Of a stretch of DNA of 64,000 nucleotides, positions 53,465 through 61,916 are shown in pieces. The stretch is taken from the NCBI RefSeq assembly GCF_003932755.1, contig NZ_CP024202.1:2666001-2730000 (forward strand), written 5' to 3'. Source of the stretch: Methylomicrobium sp. wino1 (GTDB lineage: Bacteria; Pseudomonadota; Gammaproteobacteria; Methylococcales; Methylomonadaceae). The stretch's first letter is position 1; the number at the start of each line of letters is the position of its first letter. A program made the position numbers and the translations under genes. Below the pieces are notes generated by a model. The model saw only the letters and a program-made list of their open reading frames with translations, was not told where the DNA came from and made no database searches.

Positions 53465-54748
53465 TTAAATGAAACTTTCAAATTGCACCCGTTCGTCGGC
53501 GATACCGAGTTGCCGCGCGCTTTGGCGAACGCTTTCGATCAGGCGGGTTGGACCGCAGACGTAAATGACGGTTTCGTCGGATAGACGACCGAGCAAAGCA
53601 GAAACGTCCAGCCGGGTCGGATTTTGCGATTGGCTGAAATAAAACCGGCAACGATCGGGAAACCGCCGCTGCAAATCTTTGACAAAGGCCATTTCGTGCG
53701 GAGTACGGCCGGTATAGTGCAATTGAAAATCCATACCTCTCACGGCCAATGCTTCGGCCATCGCTTTGATCGGCGTGATGCCGATACCGCCCGCAATCAA
53801 CAGCGCAGGACGGATATCGTCGTGCAGCGGGAAATAGTTCTCGTGCGCATCGATGTTGATGCGCGTTCCCAGCTGCCAACCGTCGTGTAATGCGCGCGAT
53901 CCCCCGTCGCCGTCTTCCAGCCGCAATACCGCGATACGATAGCAATCCGGATCGCCCGGCGCGTCGGTCAATGAATACGCTCGACTGGTCAAACTGCCGT
54001 CGGGTAGAGCGATCGGTACGCGCAGATGCGCCCCGGCCCGGTAGGCAGGCAGCGGCTCTCCGTCGGCATGGCGCAGTTCGTAAGCGCGAACTCGCAGCGT
54101 CAATTGGCGAATTCCGCTAATGGTCAACGGCAATGCGCCGGTGCCCAATGTGCGAGGGATTGGCTTTTCCTCCGCTACGGGTTGGCTGCGGGCTTGAACC
54201 AGCAGAGCTTCGACTTGTTTCTGATTGTAGCGTGGCGTGATGTATTTCGGGCAATTCCAATCGAAGGCCTCGACTCGAACCACGATGCCGCGCTCGACCG
54301 GGCCGCGAAAATCGGGCGACTCCAGCTTGGCCAGCAATTCCGGCTCGGCGCGTTCGTCGACAACGCGTGCCCGACCCCAGATTTTCAGGCGTTGCCGCCC
54401 TGGGTAGTCCATCAGCAGCAGGCTAACCCGGTCGTCGCCGCGTAAATTGCCGACTGAAATGTACTGGCGGTTGCCGCTGAAATCGGCGTAACCGATGTTC
54501 CGTTCGTCCAATACTTTCAAGAATCCCGCAGGTCCCCCGCGGTGCTGAACATAGGGCCAGCCGCTCTGGCTCACAGTGGCTTGATAAAAGCTGTCGCGCT
54601 CGGCAATGAACGCTTGTTCGAAGGTGCTCAGCGCCACCGTTTCGGCTTCGCCGAGTTCGGTCGCTCTATACGCCATACGGCTGCCCATTTCGGCTTGTAC
54701 TGCTTGTACATCGGGTGTGAAACTGATTTTGGCGAATGCACGGGCCAT
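53465..54748 (-). CDS. Pyridoxamine-phosphate-oxidase-like / ferredoxin-reductase fusion
   Basis: A 427-residue two-part flavoprotein. The N-terminal half (to about 200) is a PNPOx-like split-barrel (ERDSFYQATVSQSGWPYVQHRGGPAGF, YADFSGNRQYISVGNL). The second half is a ferredoxin-NADP reductase module with the FAD motif RAYSLTDAPGD, the NAD motif LIAGGIGITPIKAMAEAL and the terminal VCGPTRLIESVR. It stops at RVQFESFI without the C-terminal 2Fe-2S domain that many relatives carry. AGGAGGAAA precedes the ATG. Substrate unknown. Confidence 0.87.
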   Translation of the reverse strand: MARAFAKISFTPDVQAVQAEMGSRMAYRATELGEAETVALSTFEQAFIAERDSFYQATVSQSGWPYVQHRGGPAGFLKVLDERNIGYADFSGNRQYISVGNLRGDDRVSLLLMDYPGRQRLKIWGRARVVDERAEPELLAKLESPDFRGPVERGIVVRVEAFDWNCPKYITPRYNQKQVEALLVQARSQPVAEEKPIPRTLGTGALPLTISGIRQLTLRVRAYELRHADGEPLPAYRAGAHLRVPIALPDGSLTSRAYSLTDAPGDPDCYRIAVLRLEDGDGGSRALHDGWQLGTRINIDAHENYFPLHDDIRPALLIAGGIGITPIKAMAEALAVRGMDFQLHYTGRTPHEMAFVKDLQRRFPDRCRFYFSQSQNPTRLDVSALLGRLSDETVIYVCGPTRLIESVRQSARQLGIADERVQFESFI

Positions 54749-54891
54749 GGCTTTTCCTCCTGATGGGGGGCATTAATGGTACTCTGGCACAATTATCTGA
54801 TGTGTTGAATAGGCCTAATTTGCAATAACATATTCCATTCGGTGTAATAAACCGGGCGTAAGTTCGTCCTTGTGTTTCGCCCGGTTCGAGG

Positions 54892-55437
54892 TTAAGCGGC
54901 CTGTTTCAGCGTCACTTTCGGGAAGTCGACATCGACCCGGCTGGCTTTGCCCAAGATATTGGTCATGAAATTCATGCCGACGTGGGTGATCACCTCAACG
55001 AGGTCGGCCTCGCTGAACCCTACATCACGCATGGACTGCAACTCGGCATTAGTGACCTCGCCTTTATGCTCGACCAAGGCGCGGGCGAAGCGGACCGCCA
55101 CCGCCGCTTTGGCGTCCTGGCTGGTACCGGCTCGATTGGCTTCAATTTCCGCCCCGTTCAAACCGGATTTACGGCCGATGGCAGTGTGGGCGGATAGGCA
55201 GTATTCGCATTCGTTCTGTTGCGCCAGAGCCAGCGCGATGCGTTCGCGGGTAGCGGCGTCCAACGATCCGTGGCCCGCGATGTGGTGCAAACCGAGAAAG
55301 GCTTTCAAAGCATCCGGTGAGTGGGCGAACACCCGCAAGAAATTCGGTACCATGCCCAATTGGCTGTGGATGGCTTCAAACAGTGCGCGTTGTTCGATAT
55401 TGGCGGTTTCGTTGTTTACTGTAGTGATACGGCTCAT
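54892..55437 (-). CDS. Carboxymuconolactone decarboxylase family (peroxidase-related) protein
   Basis: A 181-residue AhpD-fold protein. FEAIHSQLGMVPNFLRVFAHSPDALKAFLG is followed by NECEYCLSAHTAIGRKSG, with the CxxC-xxxH redox motif near residue 78, and DLVEVITHVGMNFMTNILGKASRV near the end. It is divergent from the LysR gene at 55575 with 137 bases between the starts, an arrangement that suggests control by that regulator. The fold family is certain; the physiological substrate is not. Confidence 0.9.
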   Translation of the reverse strand: MSRITTVNNETANIEQRALFEAIHSQLGMVPNFLRVFAHSPDALKAFLGLHHIAGHGSLDAATRERIALALAQQNECEYCLSAHTAIGRKSGLNGAEIEANRAGTSQDAKAAVAVRFARALVEHKGEVTNAELQSMRDVGFSEADLVEVITHVGMNFMTNILGKASRVDVDFPKVTLKQAA

Positions 55438-55574
55438 GTGTGTTCTCCAAATAATGTAAAGAGACTGTCGTATGCCTGAGCAGAATTAAACAGGCGAGTA
55501 CAGTGTGTCTTATTGCACAAAAAAGAAGAATACCTATAATTATCAATTTACTATTACGTAAACTGGAATTATCA

Positions 55575-56474
55575 ATGGATAGGTTGCATTTAATGAGCGT
55601 GTATGCCGCGGTGGTCGAAGCCGAGGGCTTTGCCGGCGGCGCGCGCAAGCTGCACATGTCGCCGCCCGCCGTGACACGCGCGGTGGCGGCATTGGAGGAA
55701 CGCTTGGGTGTTAAACTGCTGAACCGCACTACCCGCTATGTGCGAATGACCGAGGCCGGTCAGAAGTATTACGAAGACGCCAAGCGCATCATCGCCTTGG
55801 CCGACGAAGCCGACGACGCGGCGCTGGGCATCAATGCCGAACCGCGCGGCCAACTCACCGTCACTGCCTCGGTATTGTTCGGCCGCTTGTTCGTCATGCC
55901 GGGCATCGTCGAGTATTTACGCCGCTATCCGGGAGTGGAAGTGAATGCGCTGTTCGTCGATCGGGTGGTCAATATGCTCGAAGAAGGCGTGGACGTGGCA
56001 ATTCGCATCGCCGAATTGCCGGATTCGTCGTACCGGGCGCTACGGGTCGGATCGGTAAGACGAGTATTGTGTGCATCGCCGGAATATCTGGCCGAACACG
56101 GTATTCCGCAAACGCCGGACGATTTAGCCAAACATCGCATCATCCTGGCGCGCGGCTTGAATCCGAACAATGAAATGCGATTTCAGCACGATGGTCAAAC
56201 TCAGACGGTCAAGTTGCAACCGTTATTGAGCGTCAGCGACAACGACTCGGCGGCCGGCGCCACAATGGCCGGATTGGGCATCACCCGCCTGCTGAATTAC
56301 CAAATCGCCGAGTCGTTACAAACCGGCAAATTGATGATCGTGCTCGGCGAATTCGAAAGCCCGCCGGTACCCGTCCATATTCTGCACCGCGAGGGCCGCC
56401 ATTCGTCGGCCAAAATCCGTTCATTCGTCGATATGATGGCAGGGCGTTTGCGTGCGGAGTTGGCGCTGAATTAA
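55575..56474 (+). CDS. LysR-family transcriptional regulator
   Basis: A 299-residue regulator from the ATG at 55575; the 24-residue extension to 55503 is unlikely. The winged helix-turn-helix reads MDRLHLMSVYAAVVEAEGFAGGARKLHMSPPAVTRAVAALEERLG in two stretches, followed by the effector-binding domain with RGQLTVTASVLFGRLFVMPG and NALFVDRVVNMLEEGVDVAIRIAELPDS. It belongs to the DsdC/CrgA-like group in pattern. It probably controls the divergent carboxymuconolactone decarboxylase-like and flavoprotein genes. Confidence 0.93.
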   Translation: MDRLHLMSVYAAVVEAEGFAGGARKLHMSPPAVTRAVAALEERLGVKLLNRTTRYVRMTEAGQKYYEDAKRIIALADEADDAALGINAEPRGQLTVTASVLFGRLFVMPGIVEYLRRYPGVEVNALFVDRVVNMLEEGVDVAIRIAELPDSSYRALRVGSVRRVLCASPEYLAEHGIPQTPDDLAKHRIILARGLNPNNEMRFQHDGQTQTVKLQPLLSVSDNDSAAGATMAGLGITRLLNYQIAESLQTGKLMIVLGEFESPPVPVHILHREGRHSSAKIRSFVDMMAGRLRAELALN

Positions 56475-56544
56475 CGGGCAACCGTCAACAAAACCGTAAC
56501 ACTTCGGGCGATGCGGAAATGGCGTTCAAAAGGTTCAGCGAAAG

Positions 56545-56671
56545 GGCTCCCCACTTAAGGCGGGACAAAAGCACTAAGGATTAACCCTTCACCCTGAGCC
56601 CTTCTGAGCGCAGCCGAAGGGCTCACCACGAACGGATTAACCTTAAACTGTCTTCCGTTAAGTGAGTAGCC
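56545..56671. repeat. Shorter relative of the toxin-splitting MITE
   Basis: Reverse-oriented 127-bp relative of 3713-3882: ends GGCTCCCCACTTAAG and TTAAGTGAGTAGCC, sharing GGGACAAAAGCACTAAGG and AACGGATTAACCTTAAACTG. Flanks AGCGAAAG and AACGAAAA match at 6 of 8 bases, so the target duplication has decayed or is fortuitous. It lies between the LysR gene and the 3' end of pstB. Confidence 0.8.
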
Positions 56672-56688
56672 AACGAAAACTTACTCAG

Positions 56689-57567
56689 TCAGCCTCGCGC
56701 TCCGCTGATGTAGGCCGCGGTCAACTCATGCGCCGGTTGCGCGAAAATTTGCCGGCAGCGGCCGAATTCGATCAACTGGCCGGCGCGCTCCGTGACCCAG
56801 AACAGACCGGCATAATTGGCGATACGCCGAGCCTGGGCCAGATTGTGCGTGACGATGACGACCGTATAGCGGCCGGCGAGGCTTTGAATCAAATCCTCGA
56901 CCATGCCGGAGGATATCGGATCGAGCGCGCTGCACGGTTCATCCATTAACAATACTTTAGGACGTAGAGCCAGCGCACGGGCTATGCATAACCGCTGCTG
57001 CTGACCGCCGGACAGCGCCATCGCGGGGTCGTTTAGACGATCCTTGACTTCGTCCCATAAGCCGACATCGCGCAACACCTGGTAAATCCTTTCGTCGAGC
57101 TCGGCCTGCTTGCGTATGCCGTGTTCGCGCAATGGCAGTTCGATATTACGGCGTATCGAAAGCGGAAACGGCGTGGGATTTTGAAAAATCATGCCGATAT
57201 CGCGGCGAAGCTGCCTCACATCGTTCCCGGGTTCATATATATCGTGTCCTTCGAAACGAATCGTACCGTTGATGCGGCAGCCGGCGATCATGTCGGTCAA
57301 ACGATTCAGCGCCGAAAGAAAACTGGTCTTGCCGCATCCTGACGGCCCGATTAATGCGGTAATACAGCCTCGGTAAATATCGATCGAGACGGCTTCGAGC
57401 GCTGGCTTGCGTCCGTAATTCAGCGATAAATTTTCGACGGTGATGACCGGCTCGGGAACGCAACAAGGAGCCCCGGCATGCAATTCCCCTAACGTATAGG
57501 CGGCGTCCGGACAGGTTGAGCCGGTGCTGTGAGAAGAGCGCTCGGCGAAAGGTAATGAGGTCTTCAT
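56689..57567 (-). CDS. pstB: Phosphate ABC transporter ATP-binding protein
   Basis: A 292-residue ATPase energising phosphate import. Walker A GPSGCGKTSFLSALNRL, PstB-type RRDIGMIFQNPTPFP (Q-loop), signature LSGGQQQRLCIARAL, Walker B VLLMDEPCSALDP and the H-loop VIVTHNLAQARR are present. I start at MKTSLPFAERSSHSTG (57567); a 547-residue open frame reaching 58332 has a shadow of pstA as its N-terminal half. The first 40 residues before the ABC domain are unusual and Cys/Ser-rich. The start overlaps the pstA stop (ATGA). Confidence 0.93.
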   Translation of the reverse strand: MKTSLPFAERSSHSTGSTCPDAAYTLGELHAGAPCCVPEPVITVENLSLNYGRKPALEAVSIDIYRGCITALIGPSGCGKTSFLSALNRLTDMIAGCRINGTIRFEGHDIYEPGNDVRQLRRDIGMIFQNPTPFPLSIRRNIELPLREHGIRKQAELDERIYQVLRDVGLWDEVKDRLNDPAMALSGGQQQRLCIARALALRPKVLLMDEPCSALDPISSGMVEDLIQSLAGRYTVVIVTHNLAQARRIANYAGLFWVTERAGQLIEFGRCRQIFAQPAHELTAAYISGARG

Positions 57568-58409
57568 GATGCGGCAATGTGTTGCTTTCGCCAATGCCGG
57601 AGCAGGCCAATGGCGGCGTTGTTGATGATGAGTAGAAAAATGATCAAAACCAATGCCGTTGCATGCGCATTGGCATCGCCGCCGGCCACGTTCATCGACA
57701 AGTCGTAAATATGGACCGACAGCGCTCTTCCGGAATCGAACAGCGATCCGGGCATGCGGTCGACGTAACCGCTGGTGAAGATTAGCGCTGCGGTTTCGGC
57801 GGCGGAACGGCCGATGCTTAGCAGCAAACCGGCTGTCAACGCGGGTGCCGCGGATGGCAGCAGCAAATGCACTAACGCCGAGCCGCGCGTCATGCCCAAC
57901 GCGGCGGCCACCATTCGATAGCCGTCCGGCACCGCGCGTAAACCGTCGGCAACGGTGCGGATCAAGATCGGCAAAGTCATGCAGGCAAGCGTCAAGCCGC
58001 CGGAAACGATCGAAAAACCGAGCCCCAGATAAACGCAAAAGAAAGCGTTGCCGAATAAGCCGAATACGATCGACGGAACGCTCGCCAGCACGTCGATGCT
58101 GAATTCGACAAAGCGGCTGAAAATACCGTCCGGACGCGTGAATTCGACTAGCCAAACCGCCGTGGCCAATGCCAGCGGCGCGGCGGCGCTCATCGCGACC
58201 AAGACAATCCAGCCGGTAGCAATGATGATCGGCCCGATGCCACCGGCACGGCCGGCATCGCGAGGCGCTTCGAATAAAAAAGCCGGCGATAGTTTCGGCA
58301 GTCCCTGGATTAAAAGATCGGTCAAAAGCCACAAAAACAAGCTGGTGACCGAGATCGCGCTACAATAAATCAAAATGGTGGCGGCATTATTTTTGATCAT
58401 AAAAGTCAC
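57564..58409 (-). CDS. pstA: Phosphate ABC transporter permease PstA
   Basis: A 281-residue inner-membrane permease with about six helices. The cytoplasmic coupling loop ALGMTRGSALVHLLLPSAAPALTAGLLLSIGR carries the EAA-like motif, and FLFEAPRDAGRAGGIGPIIIATG is a known PstA N-terminal block. It overlaps pstC by 23 bases and pstB by 4, so the four pst genes form one transcript in the order pstS-pstC-pstA-pstB. No phoU is seen within the window after pstB. Confidence 0.92.
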   Translation of the reverse strand: MTFMIKNNAATILIYCSAISVTSLFLWLLTDLLIQGLPKLSPAFLFEAPRDAGRAGGIGPIIIATGWIVLVAMSAAAPLALATAVWLVEFTRPDGIFSRFVEFSIDVLASVPSIVFGLFGNAFFCVYLGLGFSIVSGGLTLACMTLPILIRTVADGLRAVPDGYRMVAAALGMTRGSALVHLLLPSAAPALTAGLLLSIGRSAAETAALIFTSGYVDRMPGSLFDSGRALSVHIYDLSMNVAGGDANAHATALVLIIFLLIINNAAIGLLRHWRKQHIAAS

Positions 58410-59271
58410 GCGCTTTGTACCATTGAACGGTACCGGCCAAAATCAGCACGATACACAACAAAACCAGGCCCGAGGCGAACAGTGCGGCGCGGTGATCGCC
58501 TCCTGCGTAAGCCATTTCCAAGGCAATGTTGGCAGCTAATGTGCGAACGGGGTCGAATAATCCATGCGGATGTTGTACGACATTACCGGCCACCATCAGT
58601 ACCGCCATCGTTTCACCGACGGCCCTGGCCGCAGCCAGTAAAATGCCGGAAACGATGCCCTTACGTGCGGACGGCAACAGGACACCGCTAATCGCGGTCC
58701 AACGCGACAAACCTAAAGCCGCCGCGCATCGATGCCGGCTTTGGGGAACGGCGGCCAAGGCCGCATCGGCAGTCAGGGCAACGGTCGGAAGTATCATGAT
58801 AGCCAGCACCAGGATTGCCGTCAGCAAACTCACTCCCGGCGGCTCGAAGCGTCCGATCCATGGCGCCAGCATAGTGAGTCCCCAAAATCCGTAGACCACC
58901 GAAGGAATACCGGCCAACAATTCGATCATTCGGCGGTATCCTGCCGTAAGCCAGGCAGCCGCATAATAGCGTCCGAACAGCGCCGAGCCGATACCGACCG
59001 GCACGGCCAACAGCAATGCGCCCAAACTGGCAAGCAGGGTTGCCGACAGCATCGGCGACAAATCGTACAAGCCCTGTGTCGGGTGCCAAGAAGCGTCAAG
59101 GATGAGCCGTGCAGGGGAAATGCGGTTGAGCAGCGGTCGTGATTCATCGATTAAAAAAAACAAGATCGACACCGCAACCATGGCCGCGGTAACCGCTAGA
59201 AGACCGAGGATAGCGCCTAGCCGGCGGTCAGCGGTAGATAGGGACAAAGTATTGCGCTTCGATGAGATCAT
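58387..59271 (-). CDS. pstC: Phosphate ABC transporter permease PstC
   Basis: About 294 residues from MISSKRNTLSLSTADRRL (59271); a start at 59331 is also possible, adding 20 residues and increasing the overlap with pstS from 44 to 104 bases. Six helices are predicted. The motif ALGLSRWTAISGVLLPSARKGIVSGILLAAARAVGETMAVLMVAGN contains the EAA loop and the GETMAV block typical of PstC. It pairs with PstA to form the channel for phosphate delivered by PstS. Confidence 0.9.
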   Translation of the reverse strand: MISSKRNTLSLSTADRRLGAILGLLAVTAAMVAVSILFFLIDESRPLLNRISPARLILDASWHPTQGLYDLSPMLSATLLASLGALLLAVPVGIGSALFGRYYAAAWLTAGYRRMIELLAGIPSVVYGFWGLTMLAPWIGRFEPPGVSLLTAILVLAIMILPTVALTADAALAAVPQSRHRCAAALGLSRWTAISGVLLPSARKGIVSGILLAAARAVGETMAVLMVAGNVVQHPHGLFDPVRTLAANIALEMAYAGGDHRAALFASGLVLLCIVLILAGTVQWYKARDFYDQK

Positions 59272-60067
59272 GGACTTGATCGGATTGAGCGAATTCGATG
59301 AACGATTCGGCGAGACCGTAAGCTTTACCATGGGTCACCAGGTTCAACGGACGAGACAGCGGAAATGAGCCGTTACGCACATTGTCGATAGTAGCTTCGG
59401 CATCGTCGAGAGGCAACAATTTAATCGGTGCGCCGTGTTCGGCCTCGTAAGCTGCGCTGCCGATCGACACATAGCCGATTGCATTGGCGTTGCCGGCGAC
59501 CGTTTTGATGCCTTGCTGATTGTCGCCGATGATCACATGCGGTTTGACATCGGTGCCTTGCAAGCCGAAAAATTGTAAAAACAGTTCCAGCGTCGAACGC
59601 CCCTCGGCCTTGTTGACCACGGTAATCGGTGCATCGGTACCGCCGACATCGCGCCAATTGTTTATTTTGCCGGTAAAGATTTCGACGATTTGCTTCCGGC
59701 CGAGCGCCGGAACCGGATTGCTTTGATTGATGATGAGCGCGATGCCGTCCAGTGCGATGGTATGCGCATGCAGATCGCTTTCATCGGCTTTCAATGCTCT
59801 GGACGCCAAGCCGATATGCGCCAGTCCGGTTCTTGCGTCGCCGATTCCGCGTGACGAACCGCCGGATTGGACGTCGATTCGCGCGCCCGGATGCAGCATC
59901 TCGAAGCGTTTGCCGATTTCGGCGGCCAGCGGCGCTATGGTGCTTGAACCCGTCAGAGTCAGTTTTTCGACTGTTGGACCGTTTCGTAAGGCATCGGGTG
60001 TCAAAAAGGTCCACCCGATTGCTGCCAGGGTGGCTAGAACAAGTATGCTGAAACCGGTGTTTTTCAT
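59228..60067 (-). CDS. pstS: Phosphate-binding protein PstS-like
   Basis: A 279-residue periplasmic binding protein. The ATG at 60067 has AAGGA upstream; a TTG six bases before is less likely. An N-terminal hydrophobic segment (TGFSILVLATLAAIGWTFL) acts as signal or anchor. Phosphate-site motifs are LTGSSTIAPLAAEIGKRFE and VQSGGSSRGIGDARTG; EIFTGKINNWRDVGG is a family hallmark. It belongs to the short PstS type. No clear Pho box was found in the 95 bases upstream, so PhoB control is not shown. Confidence 0.92.
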   Translation of the reverse strand: MKNTGFSILVLATLAAIGWTFLTPDALRNGPTVEKLTLTGSSTIAPLAAEIGKRFEMLHPGARIDVQSGGSSRGIGDARTGLAHIGLASRALKADESDLHAHTIALDGIALIINQSNPVPALGRKQIVEIFTGKINNWRDVGGTDAPITVVNKAEGRSTLELFLQFFGLQGTDVKPHVIIGDNQQGIKTVAGNANAIGYVSIGSAAYEAEHGAPIKLLPLDDAEATIDNVRNGSFPLSRPLNLVTHGKAYGLAESFIEFAQSDQVHDLIEAQYFVPIYR

Positions 60068-60162
60068 TGACAATTCCTTCAGGTTCGGTTCGGTTTTAAA
60101 TCATAACTTGGATTCGAGTCGAAAGCGTAATCAAAGATCATAAAGCTGTGTGTGCCGGCAGC

Positions 60163-60915
60163 TCAATCCGGCATAACCGCAAGAACTTGCTTGATTTGCA
60201 TCTCGACATCGATCGGTAAGTAAGAAGTAATGTCTAGATCGCGGTCTTCGTAAACGTCGATACCGGGATGATCCCCTAGCCGGTGTTCAATCGTCATGTC
60301 ACGTTGCATCAATAACCATTCCACTTGCGGCCTGAACAAAAGCAACAAATTGGTGAGCCAAATGTTTATCGGCCAGGACGGATAGGCATGATCGATACAA
60401 AAAATATCCAGCATGGAAATGATGTCCGACGCCCGGTACCAGGCTTCACCCGTGACCCAACGGTTGGTCGTGAACAGACTGATAGGAAAGCCGTAACTGT
60501 CCATTGAAACGGCGACTAGATGGGTAAGCGCATTTTCGCCGGCCGGCCAGGCGATATCGCCGTTATGAGAAATGGGGGACATACCTTCCGGCATGCCGGG
60601 TTGTCTAATGAAAGTATGTATATGGCCATGTTCGCCACTGTCGCGTCGATGAGCGTGATAGTAATATTGGTTATGTGTCGCATCATCGAATACGTCGTCT
60701 TTTGGGTAGTGTTCCAATTCGTAAAAGGTGCCTTGATCTTTCAACAGCTCCCCGACGATATTGAGTCCGCCTTTACTCAGAACACGGTAACATTCGAGGA
60801 TACGGGAACCGGCATCGGCCATGATTTCGATTCGATGATCGCCCAACTTGGCGAAATCGAACGTCGGATGAATGTCAGGCATTTTATCTTTAACCGGGAA
60901 AGACGTTATGGACAT
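60163..60915 (-). CDS. Conserved hypothetical protein, 250 residues
   Basis: I do not recognise a family with confidence. The protein has no signal peptide or membrane segment. It is rich in His, Trp and Tyr, with YYYHAHRRDSGEHGHIHTFIRQPG near residue 85 (a His cluster that could bind metal), then HLVAVSMDSYGFPISLFTTNRWVTGEAWY and an aromatic-rich block WPINIWLTNLLLLFRPQVEWLL. The last part (DRDLDITSYLPIDVEMQIKQVL) is acidic. It lies 59 bases before the end of a Cys-rich lipoprotein gene on the same strand and upstream of pstS; a shared transcript with the lipoprotein is possible. Confidence 0.7.
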   Translation of the reverse strand: MSITSFPVKDKMPDIHPTFDFAKLGDHRIEIMADAGSRILECYRVLSKGGLNIVGELLKDQGTFYELEHYPKDDVFDDATHNQYYYHAHRRDSGEHGHIHTFIRQPGMPEGMSPISHNGDIAWPAGENALTHLVAVSMDSYGFPISLFTTNRWVTGEAWYRASDIISMLDIFCIDHAYPSWPINIWLTNLLLLFRPQVEWLLMQRDMTIEHRLGDHPGIDVYEDRDLDITSYLPIDVEMQIKQVLAVMPD

Positions 60916-60974
60916 GATGAGTGATCAAAAAAACCGGTAAAGCCATCGTCAACCTTACCGGCCAGATGGGTAAA

Positions 60975-61160
60975 TCATCTTGCAGCGCAAGGATTTCTAG
61001 CTTCGCAGGGGTTTCTAGCCGCGCAAGGATTGCGGGCAGAGCAAGGATTTTGCTGGGCGGAACGAGATTTGGGCGAGCAAGCTCCGCACATCATCGCGCA
61101 GCCGCCGGTGCCGAGTGAAAGTGAAACCATAGCAGCGGAAAGTAAGGCTTTTTTGTTCAT
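60975..61160 (-). CDS. Small Cys-rich lipoprotein-like protein with NPC(A/S/E)AR repeats
   Basis: A 61-residue protein started at MNKKALLSAAMVSLSLGTGG (61160), which has GAGGACTT 6-13 bases upstream. A signal sequence leads to TGGC|AMMCG, a weak lipobox. The C terminus is four copies of a hexapeptide NPC-x-A-R (NPCSAR, NPCAAR, NPCEAR, NPCAAR), each with one Cys, ending at the stop. Regular Cys spacing suggests metal binding or a disulfide-rich surface, which is inference. The DNA encoding the tail is itself a tandem repeat of 18-base units (about 60978-61049), prone to copy-number change. Function unknown. Confidence 0.7.
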   Translation of the reverse strand: MNKKALLSAAMVSLSLGTGGCAMMCGACSPKSRSAQQNPCSARNPCAARNPCEARNPCAAR

Positions 61161-61290
61161 GTTTAAGTCCTCTAAATAATTAAAATTGTGTATTTTTTTT
61201 CGTGTTTTCAATGACCGTCCGCCGATTCGAAGCGGATCTGCAATTTAGTCGTCGGTGCAAAATTTTCCTTACAATTGTATGAAAATAAAT

Positions 61291-61443
61291 TTAAATGGAA
61301 GTCGTTAGGTTCGTCAGCCACTCGGGAGCATGGGTCAATAACCAGGCTTCGAAGCTTTTATCCAGGCCGGCCAGAATTAAAATACCCAGTATTAGCAGTA
61401 AAGCTCCCAGTAACCATTTACCGGTTTTGCTGATGGCGGATAA
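61291..61443 (-). pseudogene. C-terminal remnant of a membrane protein, possibly CcdA-like
   Basis: An open stretch of 50 codons ending in TAA, without a start codon and closed upstream by a stop. It reads LSAISKTGKWLLGALLLILG, then ILILAGLDKSFEAWLLTHAP and EWLTNLTTSI. It has one hydrophobic helix and resembles the C-terminal tails of cytochrome c biogenesis CcdA-type proteins (recalled pattern, not verified). The 5' part of the gene is absent, replaced by a hairpin and repeats. Confidence 0.4.
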
Positions 61444-61459
61444 TTAATCAAAGGCAAAC

Positions 61460-61477
61460 CCCCGGCAATGCCCGGGG
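61460..61477. terminator. GC-rich hairpin
   Basis: CCCCGG and CCGGGG around CAATGC. On the minus strand it is followed by GTTTGCCTTTG, a poor T-tract. It could be a terminator or the trace of a repeat. Confidence 0.4.
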
Positions 61478-61585
61478 CTCTCAACGATTCGACCTATACG
61501 ACGGTCAAAGAGATTATCAGGTGCTCAACCGGAAGTTAGGAACAGGTAAAAATCCTGCATCTGCTGCCTAATTTATAAAATGCAC

Positions 61586-61772
61586 GTTACTTACTCCCTT
61601 TATACTCAAAAATGGTTAACTTTATGAAGGTATGGAGTGTGACTAGCGAGGATGTCGGCAGCAGGGAACGCTGCCGTCAAGCCCCCATGGAGGGGTTCAC
61701 GGCGGTCCTCGATAGACACATCCCATATCTTTTATTGTTAGACGGTTTTTCAATCAAAAGGGAGTAGTAACT
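61586..61772. repeat. MITE-like element, GTTACT(T)ACTCCCTTT ends
   Basis: Ends GTTACTTACTCCCTTT and AAAGGGAGTAGTAAC form an inverted repeat with one extra base. The core (GAGGATGTCGGCAGCAGGGA, CAAGCCCCCATGGAGGGG, GGCGGTCCTCGATAGACA) is the reverse complement of the core of 38103-38265 with some changes, although the ends of the two are unrelated. Confidence 0.75.
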
Positions 61773-61916
61773 TGTCAGACAAGTTTTTACACTTTCGGAA
61801 AGCTGAAGAATCTTACTAATCAGGTAATTGTAAGCATTTCACTCATCCTGCGACGAACAGTTATCGCGGTACATGTTAGCGATGACCTTATTGATACATA
61901 TCAGGAGAACAAAACT

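Larger units (their letters stand above)
61161..61916. other. Repeat-rich intergenic region upstream of gnd
   Basis: No intact gene. It contains a gene remnant (61291-61443), a GC-rich hairpin (61460-61477) and a MITE-like element (61586-61772). Confidence 0.7.

Noticed and set aside
56689-58332. 547-residue open frame as a long PstB fusion
   Set aside because: Its N-terminal half is the pstA region read in another frame. The true pstB starts at 57567 with an ATGA overlap to pstA.
60068-60162. Pho box upstream of pstS
   Set aside because: No convincing pair of CTGTCAT-like half sites at 11-base spacing was found.
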